DNA from: Cyclobacteriaceae bacterium
GTDB taxonomy: Bacteria; Bacteroidota; Bacteroidia; Cytophagales; Cyclobacteriaceae
Assembly: GCA_013141055.1 (NCBI GenBank)
Contig: JABFRS010000001.1
Location: 2,538,567 to 2,602,566 of the forward strand
DNA: 64,000 nt
Direction of reading: 5' to 3'
Under the pieces are notes generated by a model. The model did no database searches, was not told the origin of the DNA, and worked only from the letters and a program-made list of their open reading frames with translations. The position numbers were made by a program, and so were the translations under genes. Below are positions 22,846 to 33,186 of this stretch, one piece after another (the stretch's first letter is position 1; every line of letters begins with the position of its first letter).

Positions 22846-25800
22846 CTACTTTTGAATTACAATTTTCCTGGTAAGATAAGTATTCCCATCCTGAAGAATG
22901 ACAACATATACTCCTCCGGGTGTGGCCCTGCTGGAATTACTATCCCATGTGGCGCTTTTTAATCCTGTTTGATCATCGTCATCAATGTACTGATTGATCA
23001 GCTCTCCCAGCATATTGAGAATAGAGATTTTCGTTGAGCCTTTACTTTCTTTCGAGTAAGTTATTTTAACTATTCCTGAAGAAGGATTAGGTGAAGCGAC
23101 CAATGTAGCCACGGTAAAGGGTGCTTCTAATTTTGAAACGATCTCTTCGCCGGTAGAGAATCCCCGGTAAGATGTCCATGCAGAGGAAGAATTTGTATAA
23201 TTCGCCCGTACTCTCCAATTGAAAGTTGTGAACTTGTCAAGTAATTCTGTGAATTGATGAGTCTCAACCTTTGAAGTGGCGATCCGATAGGGGGAAGTAA
23301 AGTCACTATTTCTGGAAAGTTGAATGGTATAGCTTAAGGCACCATCGATACGGGTCCATTTAAAAACTTCATTTATCGGAACTTCTACTTTATCCTTTTC
23401 AGGTATAAGCAAAGTTGGAAGTATTGCGGTCGGAATATCCCCTTTAATAAAAGCAGGTTCAGCATAGTAGGTGATAGGGTTACCCAACAAACTTTTGTCT
23501 TTTATCCTTAACGAATAATAGCCATCCTTAAGATCCGTAGGAATATTTGCAATTCTTTTCTTAGCAGAAGTTTCAAACTTTAGATTCACCCACTCATCTT
23601 CTCCTTCTTTTCTGATTGCGATCTCAGGTACGATTCCGATGTTGGTCATGGAGAACAGAGATGGAGCTTGATTCTCTATCCGATCTGTGATTGAGCCGCC
23701 GGATTGTAGTGTAAAAGTTGACATTGTTGGTAAAAAACTATCGATGGACCCCCCATTAAATTTATAATCAACAGTTGCTTTTGCCGGATGACCTCGTACA
23801 AAATAGTCTGTGTAAATGGTCCTTAATACATACGATTCATTTTTTACAGCAAAGCTTTTTGGTGCTGGAGTTTGATAAGAAGTATATAACAAAATGTCCT
23901 GATCATGAAAGAAGTTAGGAATACTATCTGTACGAAGGATGGCATCATTTTGTAATAATTCAAATTTGACCTGGCCGATTTCCTTATCACCCAAAGCTCT
24001 TGTAAAATACCCATTGACTTTTTTTGGTGTGTATTGAACCAAGCCATTCGCGACCGATGCGAATTCGTTGTAGCGCATGATTGAACTTCCAAACGAAAAA
24101 TTAATTGAATTCCCAAGCAAGCTGGCAATCTGAGGACCAGAAATTGAACTAATACCTGAATAAAGAGCGAGCGAATCGTTGGTGAAAAATGTCATTCCTG
24201 GAGTTATCCAGAAATTTTTAGACAATCCACTCGGGATAGAAAACTCATGCATGAAACTGAAACGCTGAGACACAAAATCCAATGGAGCATCTTTTTTCTT
24301 TCTGGTGTAATAGCCTACAACATCTTCAATACTAACAGGAGTGAAATATATGCCGGACTGTGTACTACTAATTTGACGAACTTCATTGGGTAGCGTTGGA
24401 AAGCTATACTTAACTTTTGTATAATTCAGTGGATCATTTGACAAAACCATACTCTGATTGATTCCTTTGGTCCAAACAATCTCTGTATTATAAAAACTGG
24501 ACTTTCCGGCTGGAATTCCCATAGCATTAAAACCAAACTCCAGGACAGGAATTGTATTAAAATAAAGTGTGCTGATCCTGAATGGATAGTATGTTGACAA
24601 AGCACCACGTCTGTTGACGCTTGACCAGGCACTTCTGAAATCGAAGTCAATCGGATCCCCCTTTTCATCCAGTGGAGCAAAATCCAGACTATGAATAGCT
24701 TCTGAAGGATCCAATGATATTTCACCAATGCTTGATGGGACTTCTATCCTGTAAATCGATTTTGGACCAAACGCAGTATGCACATCATATAGACCATCAG
24801 GAATCAGAAGTTCCATCTCCTGCTCTAATGGACGTGTCAGTAAACTGTATGACCCTAAAGTACTGGTATTGGCAACCCAAAGAATATCCGGCATTCCATT
24901 TTGAAAGCGGACTTTAAATAACTTTTGATTAATGAATGAAACACTTGAAGAGATAGACTCAGAGCCAGATGTTCCTACTATTTTTCCAACAAAAATTCCA
25001 GGATAGGGAATAGATGTCAACAATGTGGGTGTTATTTTAACAGTTAGTGTTAAAGGTTTGGACTCAAAAGCATTCAGTGTCACCGCGTTCGCACTTAATG
25101 TTGCAGCAACTCCGGCTTTGATTAATTGTGACAGATCAAGGTTTACTGTTTTTGCATCAGCATTTAGATTAACAACCTTGACAGGAAAAGTATAGGTTGT
25201 TTCTGGCTGGCTTCTGTCTAGTTTACCAATGCTGAGCGAGCCGGGTGTAATGGCAAAACCCGATTTGGCAGCCTTCAATAAATCGATTCGGCCTGCTCCC
25301 TTGTCCCAGGCAAAGCCTGCAATGTTTGAAGAGCTTTCCATTAATACAGCTTTCACTATTTCCGGAGTCCAATCGGGATGAAGGCTCTTGAGAAGTGCTG
25401 CGGCTCCCGCGACATGTGGAGAAGCCATTGATGTTCCGTTAAGAGCAGAATAACCACCTCCCAGAAAGGTTGAGTTGACACCAACTCCGGGAGCAGTAAC
25501 ATCAGGTTTCAAGCGAAACGAATATGGTACAGGTCCCCGTGAAGAAAATGGCGCGATATCATCCTGGTTGGATGATGCGCCTACTGTAATTGCTTTTTCA
25601 GCGATCCCTGGAGTGGCAATACTTTGGATACTACTGCCTGAATTACCGGCAGCAATACAAAAAATTATTCCAATATCAGAAGCATTGTTAACAGCTTCCT
25701 CAAGAAAATCGCGTGTGTTTGAGGCTGGAGAACCAAGGCTCATGTTAATTACGTCGAGATAGTCTGGCGTCGCAGGATTCTGATCGGGGTCAACAGCTTT

Positions 25801-26610
25801 TTCAATAGCGGCAATTGACAAACTGGAATATCCTGAGCCATTTTGATCTAATACTTTGTATGCATATAATTTTGCGCCGGGAGCGATACCTTTTATAGTA
25901 GTGCCATTCGCTGCAGCAATACCTGCGACATGCGTTCCATGCCCATTATCATCCAATGGATCATTATCATTATTTATGAAATCATATCCGCCTACAACTT
26001 TAAACCCCGGACCAAATCCTGAACCAAGAGCCGGATGACGATAATCAATTCCGGTGTCAATGATTCCAATGCGGATACCGGAGCCGGTTGTTGAAAACTG
26101 AGACCATACTTTATCAGCACCGATCAACACCTGTGTCACATCATCAAATGCTTTGACTTCAACATCTTCTATCACACCACTCACATATGAAAGACCTTTG
26201 ACACTTTCTGCTACCGCTGAAGTCATGGAAACAGATGTTCCATTAAAAACATTTTTAAAATGATGATGTATTAAGGGAGATATGGCGCGTGCCTGGGAAT
26301 TGTTTTTTTGATGAAGCGATTGAAGATCTGATTCAAAAAGCTGATGCTCTTGTTCTACGGTGTTCTGTTGTCCTGCACTCAGTGTTTTCTGACTTGTTAA
26401 AATTGGACTACTTTTAAATCGAACGATGTAATGCTTTTCGTCCGTCAAGGAATTCGTTGACGGATTAGTAAGAGAATTGCTTACAGGTGACTTGATCGTG
26501 TCCTTTCCAGCAATAGCATAAATGAAATTCGTATCCAGTTTTTTTAAATTCTGACTGAACCCTTTGACAAATGCCAGCAGGCAGATCAGTATAACGCTGT
26601 AAAAACGCAT
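22846..26610 (-). CDS. Subtilisin-like S8 peptidase with T9SS sorting domain
   Basis: This 1254-residue cell-surface or secreted protease has a signal peptide at 1-20, an inhibitor-I9-like prodomain (about 60-155) and an S8 catalytic domain (about 175-435). The triad is D185 (IIDTGIDY), H224 (DNGHGTHVAG) and S394 (GTSMASPHVAG), with the oxyanion Asn in AAGNSG. Long beta-sandwich regions follow, including a fibronectin-III-like module near 1075-1160. The last ~80 residues (PNPSSGIVKITY to KIVIQK, with GVYVVIL) are a type A sorting domain for the type IX secretion system. It probably degrades extracellular protein. Secretion machinery is not in the window. Confidence 0.93.
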   Translation of the reverse strand: MRFYSVILICLLAFVKGFSQNLKKLDTNFIYAIAGKDTIKSPVSNSLTNPSTNSLTDEKHYIVRFKSSPILTSQKTLSAGQQNTVEQEHQLFESDLQSLHQKNNSQARAISPLIHHHFKNVFNGTSVSMTSAVAESVKGLSYVSGVIEDVEVKAFDDVTQVLIGADKVWSQFSTTGSGIRIGIIDTGIDYRHPALGSGFGPGFKVVGGYDFINNDNDPLDDNGHGTHVAGIAAANGTTIKGIAPGAKLYAYKVLDQNGSGYSSLSIAAIEKAVDPDQNPATPDYLDVINMSLGSPASNTRDFLEEAVNNASDIGIIFCIAAGNSGSSIQSIATPGIAEKAITVGASSNQDDIAPFSSRGPVPYSFRLKPDVTAPGVGVNSTFLGGGYSALNGTSMASPHVAGAAALLKSLHPDWTPEIVKAVLMESSSNIAGFAWDKGAGRIDLLKAAKSGFAITPGSLSIGKLDRSQPETTYTFPVKVVNLNADAKTVNLDLSQLIKAGVAATLSANAVTLNAFESKPLTLTVKITPTLLTSIPYPGIFVGKIVGTSGSESISSSVSFINQKLFKVRFQNGMPDILWVANTSTLGSYSLLTRPLEQEMELLIPDGLYDVHTAFGPKSIYRIEVPSSIGEISLDPSEAIHSLDFAPLDEKGDPIDFDFRSAWSSVNRRGALSTYYPFRISTLYFNTIPVLEFGFNAMGIPAGKSSFYNTEIVWTKGINQSMVLSNDPLNYTKVKYSFPTLPNEVRQISSTQSGIYFTPVSIEDVVGYYTRKKKDAPLDFVSQRFSFMHEFSIPSGLSKNFWITPGMTFFTNDSLALYSGISSISGPQIASLLGNSINFSFGSSIMRYNEFASVANGLVQYTPKKVNGYFTRALGDKEIGQVKFELLQNDAILRTDSIPNFFHDQDILLYTSYQTPAPKSFAVKNESYVLRTIYTDYFVRGHPAKATVDYKFNGGSIDSFLPTMSTFTLQSGGSITDRIENQAPSLFSMTNIGIVPEIAIRKEGEDEWVNLKFETSAKKRIANIPTDLKDGYYSLRIKDKSLLGNPITYYAEPAFIKGDIPTAILPTLLIPEKDKVEVPINEVFKWTRIDGALSYTIQLSRNSDFTSPYRIATSKVETHQFTELLDKFTTFNWRVRANYTNSSSAWTSYRGFSTGEEIVSKLEAPFTVATLVASPNPSSGIVKITYSKESKGSTKISILNMLGELINQYIDDDDQTGLKSATWDSNSSRATPGGVYVVILQDGNTYLTRKIVIQK

Positions 26611-26755
26611 TTTTAAAGGTGAGGAATCTTCAAGATATGAAAAATATTAATTTTTCGCGTCCGTCATACTGTAGCTCTGTACACGTAAAAAGATTTAGGT
26701 AACAAACCGTGAATTTGTATTTTACGGATCATTCAAAGGCATTTGTTAAGGAATT

Positions 26756-28000
26756 ATGATCAGAAGATTTCTTGTTTTTCTTATTGGTTGGTTTGCCTTC
26801 GGAATATCGTTTGCTCAAACGAAATCAGAAACACCTTATGTTATCATGATCTCATTCGATGGCTTTCGCCACGATTATGTAGAAAAGTATAACCCTCCTA
26901 ACCTCAACACTTTCATTAAAAATGGATCTCAGGCGGAAGCACTCATACCATCCTTTCCCAGTAAAACATTTCCCAATCATTATACTCTTGTAACCGGGCT
27001 TACCCCAGGTCATCATGGTCTCGTTGATAATTCATTTTACGACAGAAAGCGCAAGCAGGTCTATGGCATGAGAGACAGAAAGGTTGTGGAAGATCCCTAT
27101 TACTATGGTGGAGTACCGCTGTGGCAACTTGCACGTGAGAATGGAATCAAGTCAGCATCTTTTTTCTGGGTCGGTTCTGAATTGAACATTGAAAGCAAAA
27201 GACCTGATTACTATTTTCCTTTTGATGACACCGTTCTTCCACAAAAAAGAGTTGATCAGGTAATCTCCTGGCTCAAATTGCCTGAGAAAGAACGTCCTCA
27301 TATGATCACTTTATACTTTTCCTTTCCCGATCACGAAGGACATTCATTCGGCCCTAACTCTGAAGAAGTTCGTGGAGCTGTGTTTCGTGCTGATTCGCTA
27401 TTGGGAAATCTTATGAATCAACTGAAATCTGTCAACCTTCCGGTAAATGTTATCATTGTTTCAGATCATGGTATGCATGAGCTTACTGTCCAGAAGGAGA
27501 CTTATATTTTTATTGAAGAGCTTATCAATAGAAAAGACTCTTCAGTTGTAGTTGTGAATGGAGGGACTCATGTTGGTCTTTATTTTAAGAACGCTCATAA
27601 AAAAGATTCGGTGTATCAATACCTGAAAACAAAGGAGAGTGGATTCAAGGTTTATAAAAAAGAAGATTTTCCTGAACGATGGCATTATAAAGTGGATCGG
27701 GTAGGTGATTTGTTGCTGGAGGTGGATGGCAATCATTACTTCCGTGAATCTGGTTGGGCGAACATGTTGAGATCAGCAAAAATCGGGAGTGCTTTCGGGG
27801 TGCATGGCTATGACCCTGATATGATGAAAGATGTTCGTGGGATATTTTATGCCAATGGTCCCAATATTAAAACCGGCGTTATAATTCCTGCATTTCAAAA
27901 CATTCATGTATACCCTCTCGTTGCAAAAATTCTGAGACTTCCGCTTCCGGTGATTGATGGAAAAGAGGAGGTGCTATTGCTTATTTATAAGAAAAAATAG
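26756..28000 (+). CDS. Ectonucleotide pyrophosphatase/phosphodiesterase (NPP, alkaline phosphatase superfamily)
   Basis: This 414-residue exported enzyme cleaves phosphodiester or pyrophosphate bonds of nucleotides or phospholipid heads. It has a signal peptide at 1-21 (ends SFAQ). The first metal site is MISFDGFRHDY, the nucleophile T71 is in SKTFPNHYT, then LTPGHHGLVDNSFYD. Further metal ligands are in FPDHEGHSFGP and SDHGMHE, and the last His is in GVHGYDPD. The order and spacing match bacterial NPPs. It stands alone, convergent with the trehalase gene 2 bp away. Confidence 0.92.
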   Translation: MIRRFLVFLIGWFAFGISFAQTKSETPYVIMISFDGFRHDYVEKYNPPNLNTFIKNGSQAEALIPSFPSKTFPNHYTLVTGLTPGHHGLVDNSFYDRKRKQVYGMRDRKVVEDPYYYGGVPLWQLARENGIKSASFFWVGSELNIESKRPDYYFPFDDTVLPQKRVDQVISWLKLPEKERPHMITLYFSFPDHEGHSFGPNSEEVRGAVFRADSLLGNLMNQLKSVNLPVNVIIVSDHGMHELTVQKETYIFIEELINRKDSSVVVVNGGTHVGLYFKNAHKKDSVYQYLKTKESGFKVYKKEDFPERWHYKVDRVGDLLLEVDGNHYFRESGWANMLRSAKIGSAFGVHGYDPDMMKDVRGIFYANGPNIKTGVIIPAFQNIHVYPLVAKILRLPLPVIDGKEEVLLLIYKKK

Positions 28001-28002
28001 CA

Positions 28003-29499
28003 TCAGGAGTTTACCATCGCGAGAAAAACACCATTCGTCCATCCGAAGCCATCCTGATTAGGATATTCGCCGCCACTTGCTTCTGCATGATCACTTGACA
28101 CGTCATACTTCTCTGTCATCTTTCCCGTCTTTTGATAGACTTTGCGATTTGCATTGATCCAATTGGATTTCAATTGCTGTGCGATGTTCAGCAAATTATA
28201 ATTAATAAGTCCCTTGAAGGCAATCCACTGAAGAGGTGCCCAACCATTGGGGGCATCCCATTGTTGCCCGCTGGATTTTAAAGTTGTAATCAGCCCACCG
28301 GGTTTTAGAAATTTTGTCTGTAAAATTTCGGCAATCGCTTTTGCCTGTAATGGCGTTGCTACCTTAAAGAATAATGGAAATGCAGCAGCCAGGGTGTACT
28401 GTGTTTTTTGATGTTGACTGACAAAGTCGAAATCGAAAAAGAATTTTTTCTCTTCATTCCAGCAATATTGAATTATTGCAGTTTTTCTTTTTTCATGGCG
28501 TTGTTTGTATTCGCCAGATTTCACATCGTTGCCAGATAAATTCCATGCCTCTTCCAGTGTTTCCTCAAGGTGAAGAAGCAAACAATTCAAATCAACCGGA
28601 ATGATTTCCGTTGTGTGAATGGTAGCAAAAGATTTCTCGTCTCTGAACCAACGACTGCTGAAATCCCAACCTGATTCAGCAGCAGCTCTCAGGTGACGAA
28701 ACAGTTCTTCAGGCTTTTGCTTTGATGAATGAGATAATTCGAGGTCCTCTTTGTATGCCTCCGGCCTGGGTGTATCATTTTCATCCCAATATCTATTGAG
28801 AATATTCCCATCATTCATTCTTACAACACGACGTTGTGAAGTTTGAGAAGGAGTTAGAAGCTCAGCTCCCTTCATCCAGAACTGATGCTCTTTTTCAAGA
28901 ACGAAAAGATATTTTACCAACGTTTCTTTTCGGGTAGTAGATGATTGCTTGCTCAGCAGATTGACCATCAATGAGAAAAAAGGAGGCTGTGACCTTCCCA
29001 GAAAATAGGTTCTATTGCCATTTGGAATATATCCGACCGTATTAATAAGATAGGAAAAATTGTCTACCATATTTTGAATAAGATCCCCGCGATCGGAAAG
29101 CTCAAGACCCAGCATGGTGAAGTAGCTATCCCAATAGTAGATTTCGCGAAAGCGACCACCTGGAACTATATAAGAATGTGGCAGTGGTAATAAGGATCCG
29201 GCCTCTTCATCTGGCGTCCTGGTTAGTACTTCCCATAAAGCTTTGATATGTTCCTCTGCCGATCTTGATGTGTCACTGACATATCCTGTTGAAAATGTTT
29301 TAGGTAATGAAAAGTTTTCGTTGAAAAATCTCTGAAGATCAAATCCTGGTATGGCTTTTTCGCGACTATACTCTGATCGTATACTGTCCAGTGGTTTTTT
29401 TGGAATACAATCAGGAAATGTTTTGCCATCGCCCAGAATATTTTTTAATTGAACTTCTTCGAATAAAGGTCCGAGTTCATGTATTTGAAGATCCTTCAT
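28003..29499 (-). CDS. Trehalase (GH37)
   Basis: It hydrolyses trehalose to two glucose. The 498-residue protein has both family signatures: PGGRFREIYYWDSYF (near residue 115) and QWDAPNGWAP (near 412). The catalytic acid is in ESGWDFSSRWF and the base Glu in SGGEYPNQDGFGWTNGV. Unlike periplasmic TreA it lacks a signal peptide, so it is cytosolic like TreF. It lies 11 bp downstream of an MFS transporter gene on the same strand, which suggests import followed by hydrolysis of trehalose or removal of an internal pool. Confidence 0.95.
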   Translation of the reverse strand: MKDLQIHELGPLFEEVQLKNILGDGKTFPDCIPKKPLDSIRSEYSREKAIPGFDLQRFFNENFSLPKTFSTGYVSDTSRSAEEHIKALWEVLTRTPDEEAGSLLPLPHSYIVPGGRFREIYYWDSYFTMLGLELSDRGDLIQNMVDNFSYLINTVGYIPNGNRTYFLGRSQPPFFSLMVNLLSKQSSTTRKETLVKYLFVLEKEHQFWMKGAELLTPSQTSQRRVVRMNDGNILNRYWDENDTPRPEAYKEDLELSHSSKQKPEELFRHLRAAAESGWDFSSRWFRDEKSFATIHTTEIIPVDLNCLLLHLEETLEEAWNLSGNDVKSGEYKQRHEKRKTAIIQYCWNEEKKFFFDFDFVSQHQKTQYTLAAAFPLFFKVATPLQAKAIAEILQTKFLKPGGLITTLKSSGQQWDAPNGWAPLQWIAFKGLINYNLLNIAQQLKSNWINANRKVYQKTGKMTEKYDVSSDHAEASGGEYPNQDGFGWTNGVFLAMVNS

Positions 29500-29510
29500 A
29501 GAAAATATTT

Positions 29511-30773
29511 TTAATGTCCCCCGGTGGAACCAAATTCAATTTTTGCTTCTGACTTTTTCTGGATTCTGTTGAAAAAGAAAAGACAAATGATGAGAACTCC
29601 GATAGGAACCAGGGAAAAGTAAAATGCAGTCTGACCACCGTACACTTCAAAAATGTTTCCGGTGATGATGGATCCGGTTGTTCCACCCAGAGCTGAGAAA
29701 ATTACAATAAGGCCTGACATGGGTCCATGCTGTCGCGCGGGAAGCGTGCTAAGAATAACGGAGTTAATGGCGGGATAAATAGGAGCGATGAACAATCCGA
29801 TGAGCGGGAAAACGAATGCGCCAATGGGTGCGTCAGACCAACCTGTTACGGGTTGTCCACTATTGGATTGCGCCAACGGAATAGCTACGAGCACCAAAGC
29901 ACTCGCGGCCATCAAACAAACTACTAAGACATTAAACCAATGAATTTTCCTTAATAAAATACCTGCTGTGAATCTTCCTACCGCTGTGGATGCGGCAAGG
30001 ATGCTGGCCATCTGAATACTGAGTGTAACCGGAAGACTTAATACTTTACTGTTGAATGTTGGCAGCCAGCTCATAATACTTTGTTCGATGAGTACGTATG
30101 TGAAAGCACTCATGATAAAAACCAGTACAAGAGGTTTCAGTGCAAGAATTACCATTTCTTTAAAATCTTCCAGAAAAGGCTTTGCTTCAGTTGCCTTCAC
30201 TGAAGATTCATCAAGTGATGCGCTTAGCAAAAGTAAAAATGCGGCAACTGAAATCCCTGCAAGCAGATAGTAAACGTTTAACCATTCTGTGGATTGAGGC
30301 TGCCCATCCTGAACAAAGGCGCTGAAAATGAAATAGCCTGTAAGAATTCCGATCATGAAAAAGGATTCGATAAAGTTCATAAAGCTGGCATGCTCCTTCT
30401 TGTCTTTGGTCACAATTCCAATGGTAGCATACACAGAGACTTTGATCAGGGCAAAACAAGTTCCGGTTGCTGCAAATAAAAGCTTCGTCATCGCAAAACT
30501 TCCAAGAGAAGGCATCAAGAGACAAACAGAAGCTATGAATCCGAGAGCAATCAACATTGAATTTTTATATCCGATGCGAGTAATATAGGAAGCTATCAAA
30601 AATGAAACGACAGCAATGCTGAGATCTTTAAATGCTTCGAGTACACTGGCGGATGATTCAGAAACACCGTAGTTGCTCTGAACCTGCAGGATAACGGTTC
30701 CAACGCTGTTGAGGAGTATTGCGAAAACGAAATAGTTCAGAAAGAGAGAAACTTTGATTTTCCAGTTGGACAT
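29511..30773 (-). CDS. MFS transporter
   Basis: This 420-residue carrier has 12 predicted membrane helices and the loop between helices 2 and 3 ITRIGYKNSML in place of the classic motif A. A charged central loop (SLDESSVKATEAKPFLEDFKE) separates the two six-helix halves. The C-terminal part contains IAPIYPAINSVILSTLP, a feature shared with sugar/fucose permease-like members. The substrate cannot be read from sequence, but the trehalase gene 11 bp downstream suggests a sugar, perhaps trehalose. There is no terminator-like sequence between the two genes. Confidence 0.88.
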   Translation of the reverse strand: MSNWKIKVSLFLNYFVFAILLNSVGTVILQVQSNYGVSESSASVLEAFKDLSIAVVSFLIASYITRIGYKNSMLIALGFIASVCLLMPSLGSFAMTKLLFAATGTCFALIKVSVYATIGIVTKDKKEHASFMNFIESFFMIGILTGYFIFSAFVQDGQPQSTEWLNVYYLLAGISVAAFLLLLSASLDESSVKATEAKPFLEDFKEMVILALKPLVLVFIMSAFTYVLIEQSIMSWLPTFNSKVLSLPVTLSIQMASILAASTAVGRFTAGILLRKIHWFNVLVVCLMAASALVLVAIPLAQSNSGQPVTGWSDAPIGAFVFPLIGLFIAPIYPAINSVILSTLPARQHGPMSGLIVIFSALGGTTGSIITGNIFEVYGGQTAFYFSLVPIGVLIICLFFFNRIQKKSEAKIEFGSTGGH

Positions 30774-30862
30774 GAGCTTATTTATTAGTGGAGCTATTGG
30801 GTATTAAGGGCATCAGTAAATTAATTAAACTAAGGTAATGAGATTTTAGAAATGATAGTTAA

Positions 30863-30892
30863 TAAAAAAGGGAGACGATTGGCCTCCCTTTT
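30863..30892 (-). terminator. Terminator after the second OmpR-type regulator gene
   Basis: AAAAGGGAG and CTCCCTTTT form a 9-bp stem. On the minus strand it is followed by a T-run, 20 nt after the stop of the regulator gene at 30912. It separates that operon from the MFS/trehalase pair. Confidence 0.75.
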
Positions 30893-30911
30893 ATTGCTAT
30901 GAGAACAAAAT

Positions 30912-31601
30912 CTATGCTACTGCAAAATGATACCCTACCCCTTTGATGGTAATGATCTCAACGGAAGGGTCTTCTTTAAGATAATCACGAAGCTTTGTGA
31001 TATAAACATCAAGATTTCTGGAATTGAAGAAAGAATCATCGCCCCAGACACGTAGCAGTACATCTTTTCTATTCACCACCTTGTTTTTGTTTTCGCACAA
31101 TACCTGAAGAAGCATTGCCTCACGATGCGAAAGCTTTCTTACAGAACCACCGTTCTTCAATTCATATCGATTGGGAGAGAACTCATATTTCCCTAACGGC
31201 AAAATTTCAGGAAGAACATTGACTGCATCTTTTTTTGTCCATCTCAACAGATTGTTCACTCGGACAATTAATTCTTCCATGCTAAATGGCTTCCTTAAAT
31301 AATCATTACCACCCACTTCAAAACCTTTTACCAGATCTTCTGTCTGAGTTTTTGCGGTTACAAAAATGATTGGAATGGTTGGGTTGAGTTGACGTATATT
31401 TTGCGCAAGTGTATAACCATCTTTATTGGGAAGCATAACATCCAGTACACAGATGGCAGGTTGTGTTTGCTTGAAGAGATCTATTACATTCTTTCCATCC
31501 GTTGCCATGCTCACTTCAAAATCCCGACTTTCAAGACTCTCTTTTACAATCCTTCCAAGAAAAGGTTCGTCCTCCACATAAAGGATTTTTATTTTACTCA
31601 T
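30912..31601 (-). CDS. OmpR-family response regulator (second system)
   Basis: This 229-residue regulator has a receiver with E10/D11/E12, phospho-acceptor D54 in VLDVMLPNKDGYTLA and the Lys of LRKPFS. A winged helix follows (about 130-227), ending with TIKGVGYHF. It is a paralogue of the regulator at 1136-1822, with the same DVM-P-KDG-LAQ and SMEEL stretches. Its first base overlaps the last base of the kinase gene, so the pair is translationally coupled. A divergent GLPGLI/outer-membrane gene pair lies upstream and is a candidate target. Confidence 0.93.
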   Translation of the reverse strand: MSKIKILYVEDEPFLGRIVKESLESRDFEVSMATDGKNVIDLFKQTQPAICVLDVMLPNKDGYTLAQNIRQLNPTIPIIFVTAKTQTEDLVKGFEVGGNDYLRKPFSMEELIVRVNNLLRWTKKDAVNVLPEILPLGKYEFSPNRYELKNGGSVRKLSHREAMLLQVLCENKNKVVNRKDVLLRVWGDDSFFNSRNLDVYITKLRDYLKEDPSVEIITIKGVGYHFAVA

Positions 31602-33088
31602 TACCCTTTGAATTTTCTTGGGAGTGTAACGGTAAAGGTACTTCCCTTTCCCAATTCACTCTCCACTGAAATTTTTCCATGATGTGCCTTCACCACCCCT
31701 TCAACATAACTCAATCCGAGACCATATCCTTTGATAGTGTGGACATTGCCGGTTGGTGTTCTGAAGAATTTCTCAAAGATCTTTTCATGAAATTCTTTAG
31801 CGATCCCCAATCCTTTGTCTGTGATGGAAAACTGAATATTCTCACCCAGATCTTTTAGCGAAATGTTCAGCTCCGGCTTTACAGGACTGTACTTTAATGC
31901 ATTATCGATCAGATTGTAAATAACATTGGTGAGGTGAACCTGACTTCCTTCAATAGTAAAATCACTTCCTGATTTTTGAAATTCTATTGTAGAGTTATTC
32001 TTTTCCGCAAGCAGATTCATGGAGTTGAGAATATCACTCATGGTTTTTTCTAGGTCCACTGTTTCCAGTTCAAGCTTAACACCTTTTTCATCAAAGATGG
32101 AAGTGTGAAGAACCTTATCGGTAAGAATTGACAATCGCTGCAATTCATGCTGAGCAATCTCAAGATATTCTTTGGTCCGGACTGGATTATCAATACCATT
32201 GAAATTCTTCAAAGCTTCCAGTGCCACGCTTACGGTAGCAATAGGTGTTTTGATCTCATGTGTAATATTGCTGATAAAATCATTTTTCATGACAACCAGT
32301 CGCTGCTGTGAACGAAGACTCCTGTGCAGAATTACAAATGATGTTATGGTTATCAGCGTAAGAAAAAGAGAAAATAAAATCTGGGGGAATATTGCCTTCA
32401 AAAGGATTGACCGAAAGTCAGTCAATACTGCAGCATATCTGTGAATTGGATCAGAGGATACCCATTCTGTTGAAAGTGAATCGGAGAACGGGCTTATTCT
32501 TCCAACCTCCCTTTCCATTTCGTTTCTTTTGAAAAGATTTTTTCCGGGATGGAAACTTGATGGCGTTGGAATAAACGAACTATATCGTATATGAAAATTT
32601 ATGGGTTCGCGGGTTGTCGAAATTGCTTTTTCAAAATGAGCTTTAACACTGTCGATGGACAATGAGTCATCGTTCATTCGAAATATAAAATTTTCCCCCC
32701 TTTGAAATCTTCCTTCACGTATTCGCGAGGCAAGTGGGCTGAAGAACGATTTTATTGAGTCGCCACCCTTACGTTCAGATGAAATATAGATTTTTATCTG
32801 TGAAGATGTTGAAGGCTTCAGTACCTCTTTGCCTTTTATAGAATCCGTTGCGCCTGAAAGAAGAATATTTCCTCTGATTTTTTGAGTATCAGTTTTTATT
32901 TCAATGAATTGACGACTTAAAGTTGAATCTCTCAATGCAATAATAGAAGATCGGAAAAGGCCATTGGATTCACGTCGCAAGTCAAAAAAAGCTCTTTCAT
33001 ATGAGCTGGTAAGCCAGAATGCCTGCAATGCGAGCAGCAAAACTATGCTACTGATCATAAGAATTAATATGGCTCTGTTTTTCTTCAT
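31601..33088 (-). CDS. Sensor histidine kinase (second system)
   Basis: This 495-residue inner-membrane kinase has TM1 at about 7-27 and TM2 at about 235-255. The ~205-residue periplasmic sensor between them is rich in Ser, Arg and Lys. No HAMP domain is clear. H277 in NITHEIKTP is the phospho-acceptor; LIDNALKYSP, TDKGLGI and GYGLGLSYVEGV form the ATPase site. It resembles the kinase at 1826-3094 in the cytosolic half, but the sensor is longer and different. It overlaps the regulator gene by one base. It is divergent from the GLPGLI gene. Confidence 0.93.
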   Translation of the reverse strand: MKKNRAILILMISSIVLLLALQAFWLTSSYERAFFDLRRESNGLFRSSIIALRDSTLSRQFIEIKTDTQKIRGNILLSGATDSIKGKEVLKPSTSSQIKIYISSERKGGDSIKSFFSPLASRIREGRFQRGENFIFRMNDDSLSIDSVKAHFEKAISTTREPINFHIRYSSFIPTPSSFHPGKNLFKRNEMEREVGRISPFSDSLSTEWVSSDPIHRYAAVLTDFRSILLKAIFPQILFSLFLTLITITSFVILHRSLRSQQRLVVMKNDFISNITHEIKTPIATVSVALEALKNFNGIDNPVRTKEYLEIAQHELQRLSILTDKVLHTSIFDEKGVKLELETVDLEKTMSDILNSMNLLAEKNNSTIEFQKSGSDFTIEGSQVHLTNVIYNLIDNALKYSPVKPELNISLKDLGENIQFSITDKGLGIAKEFHEKIFEKFFRTPTGNVHTIKGYGLGLSYVEGVVKAHHGKISVESELGKGSTFTVTLPRKFKG

Positions 33089-33186
33089 TTTAAATTAATG
33101 AGACCCTTGTCAAACTATTTCTTTCGTTTTGTCATCCTGACCGGATAATTCATTTCAACCTGAAGACAAATTAACGGCTTTAGATC

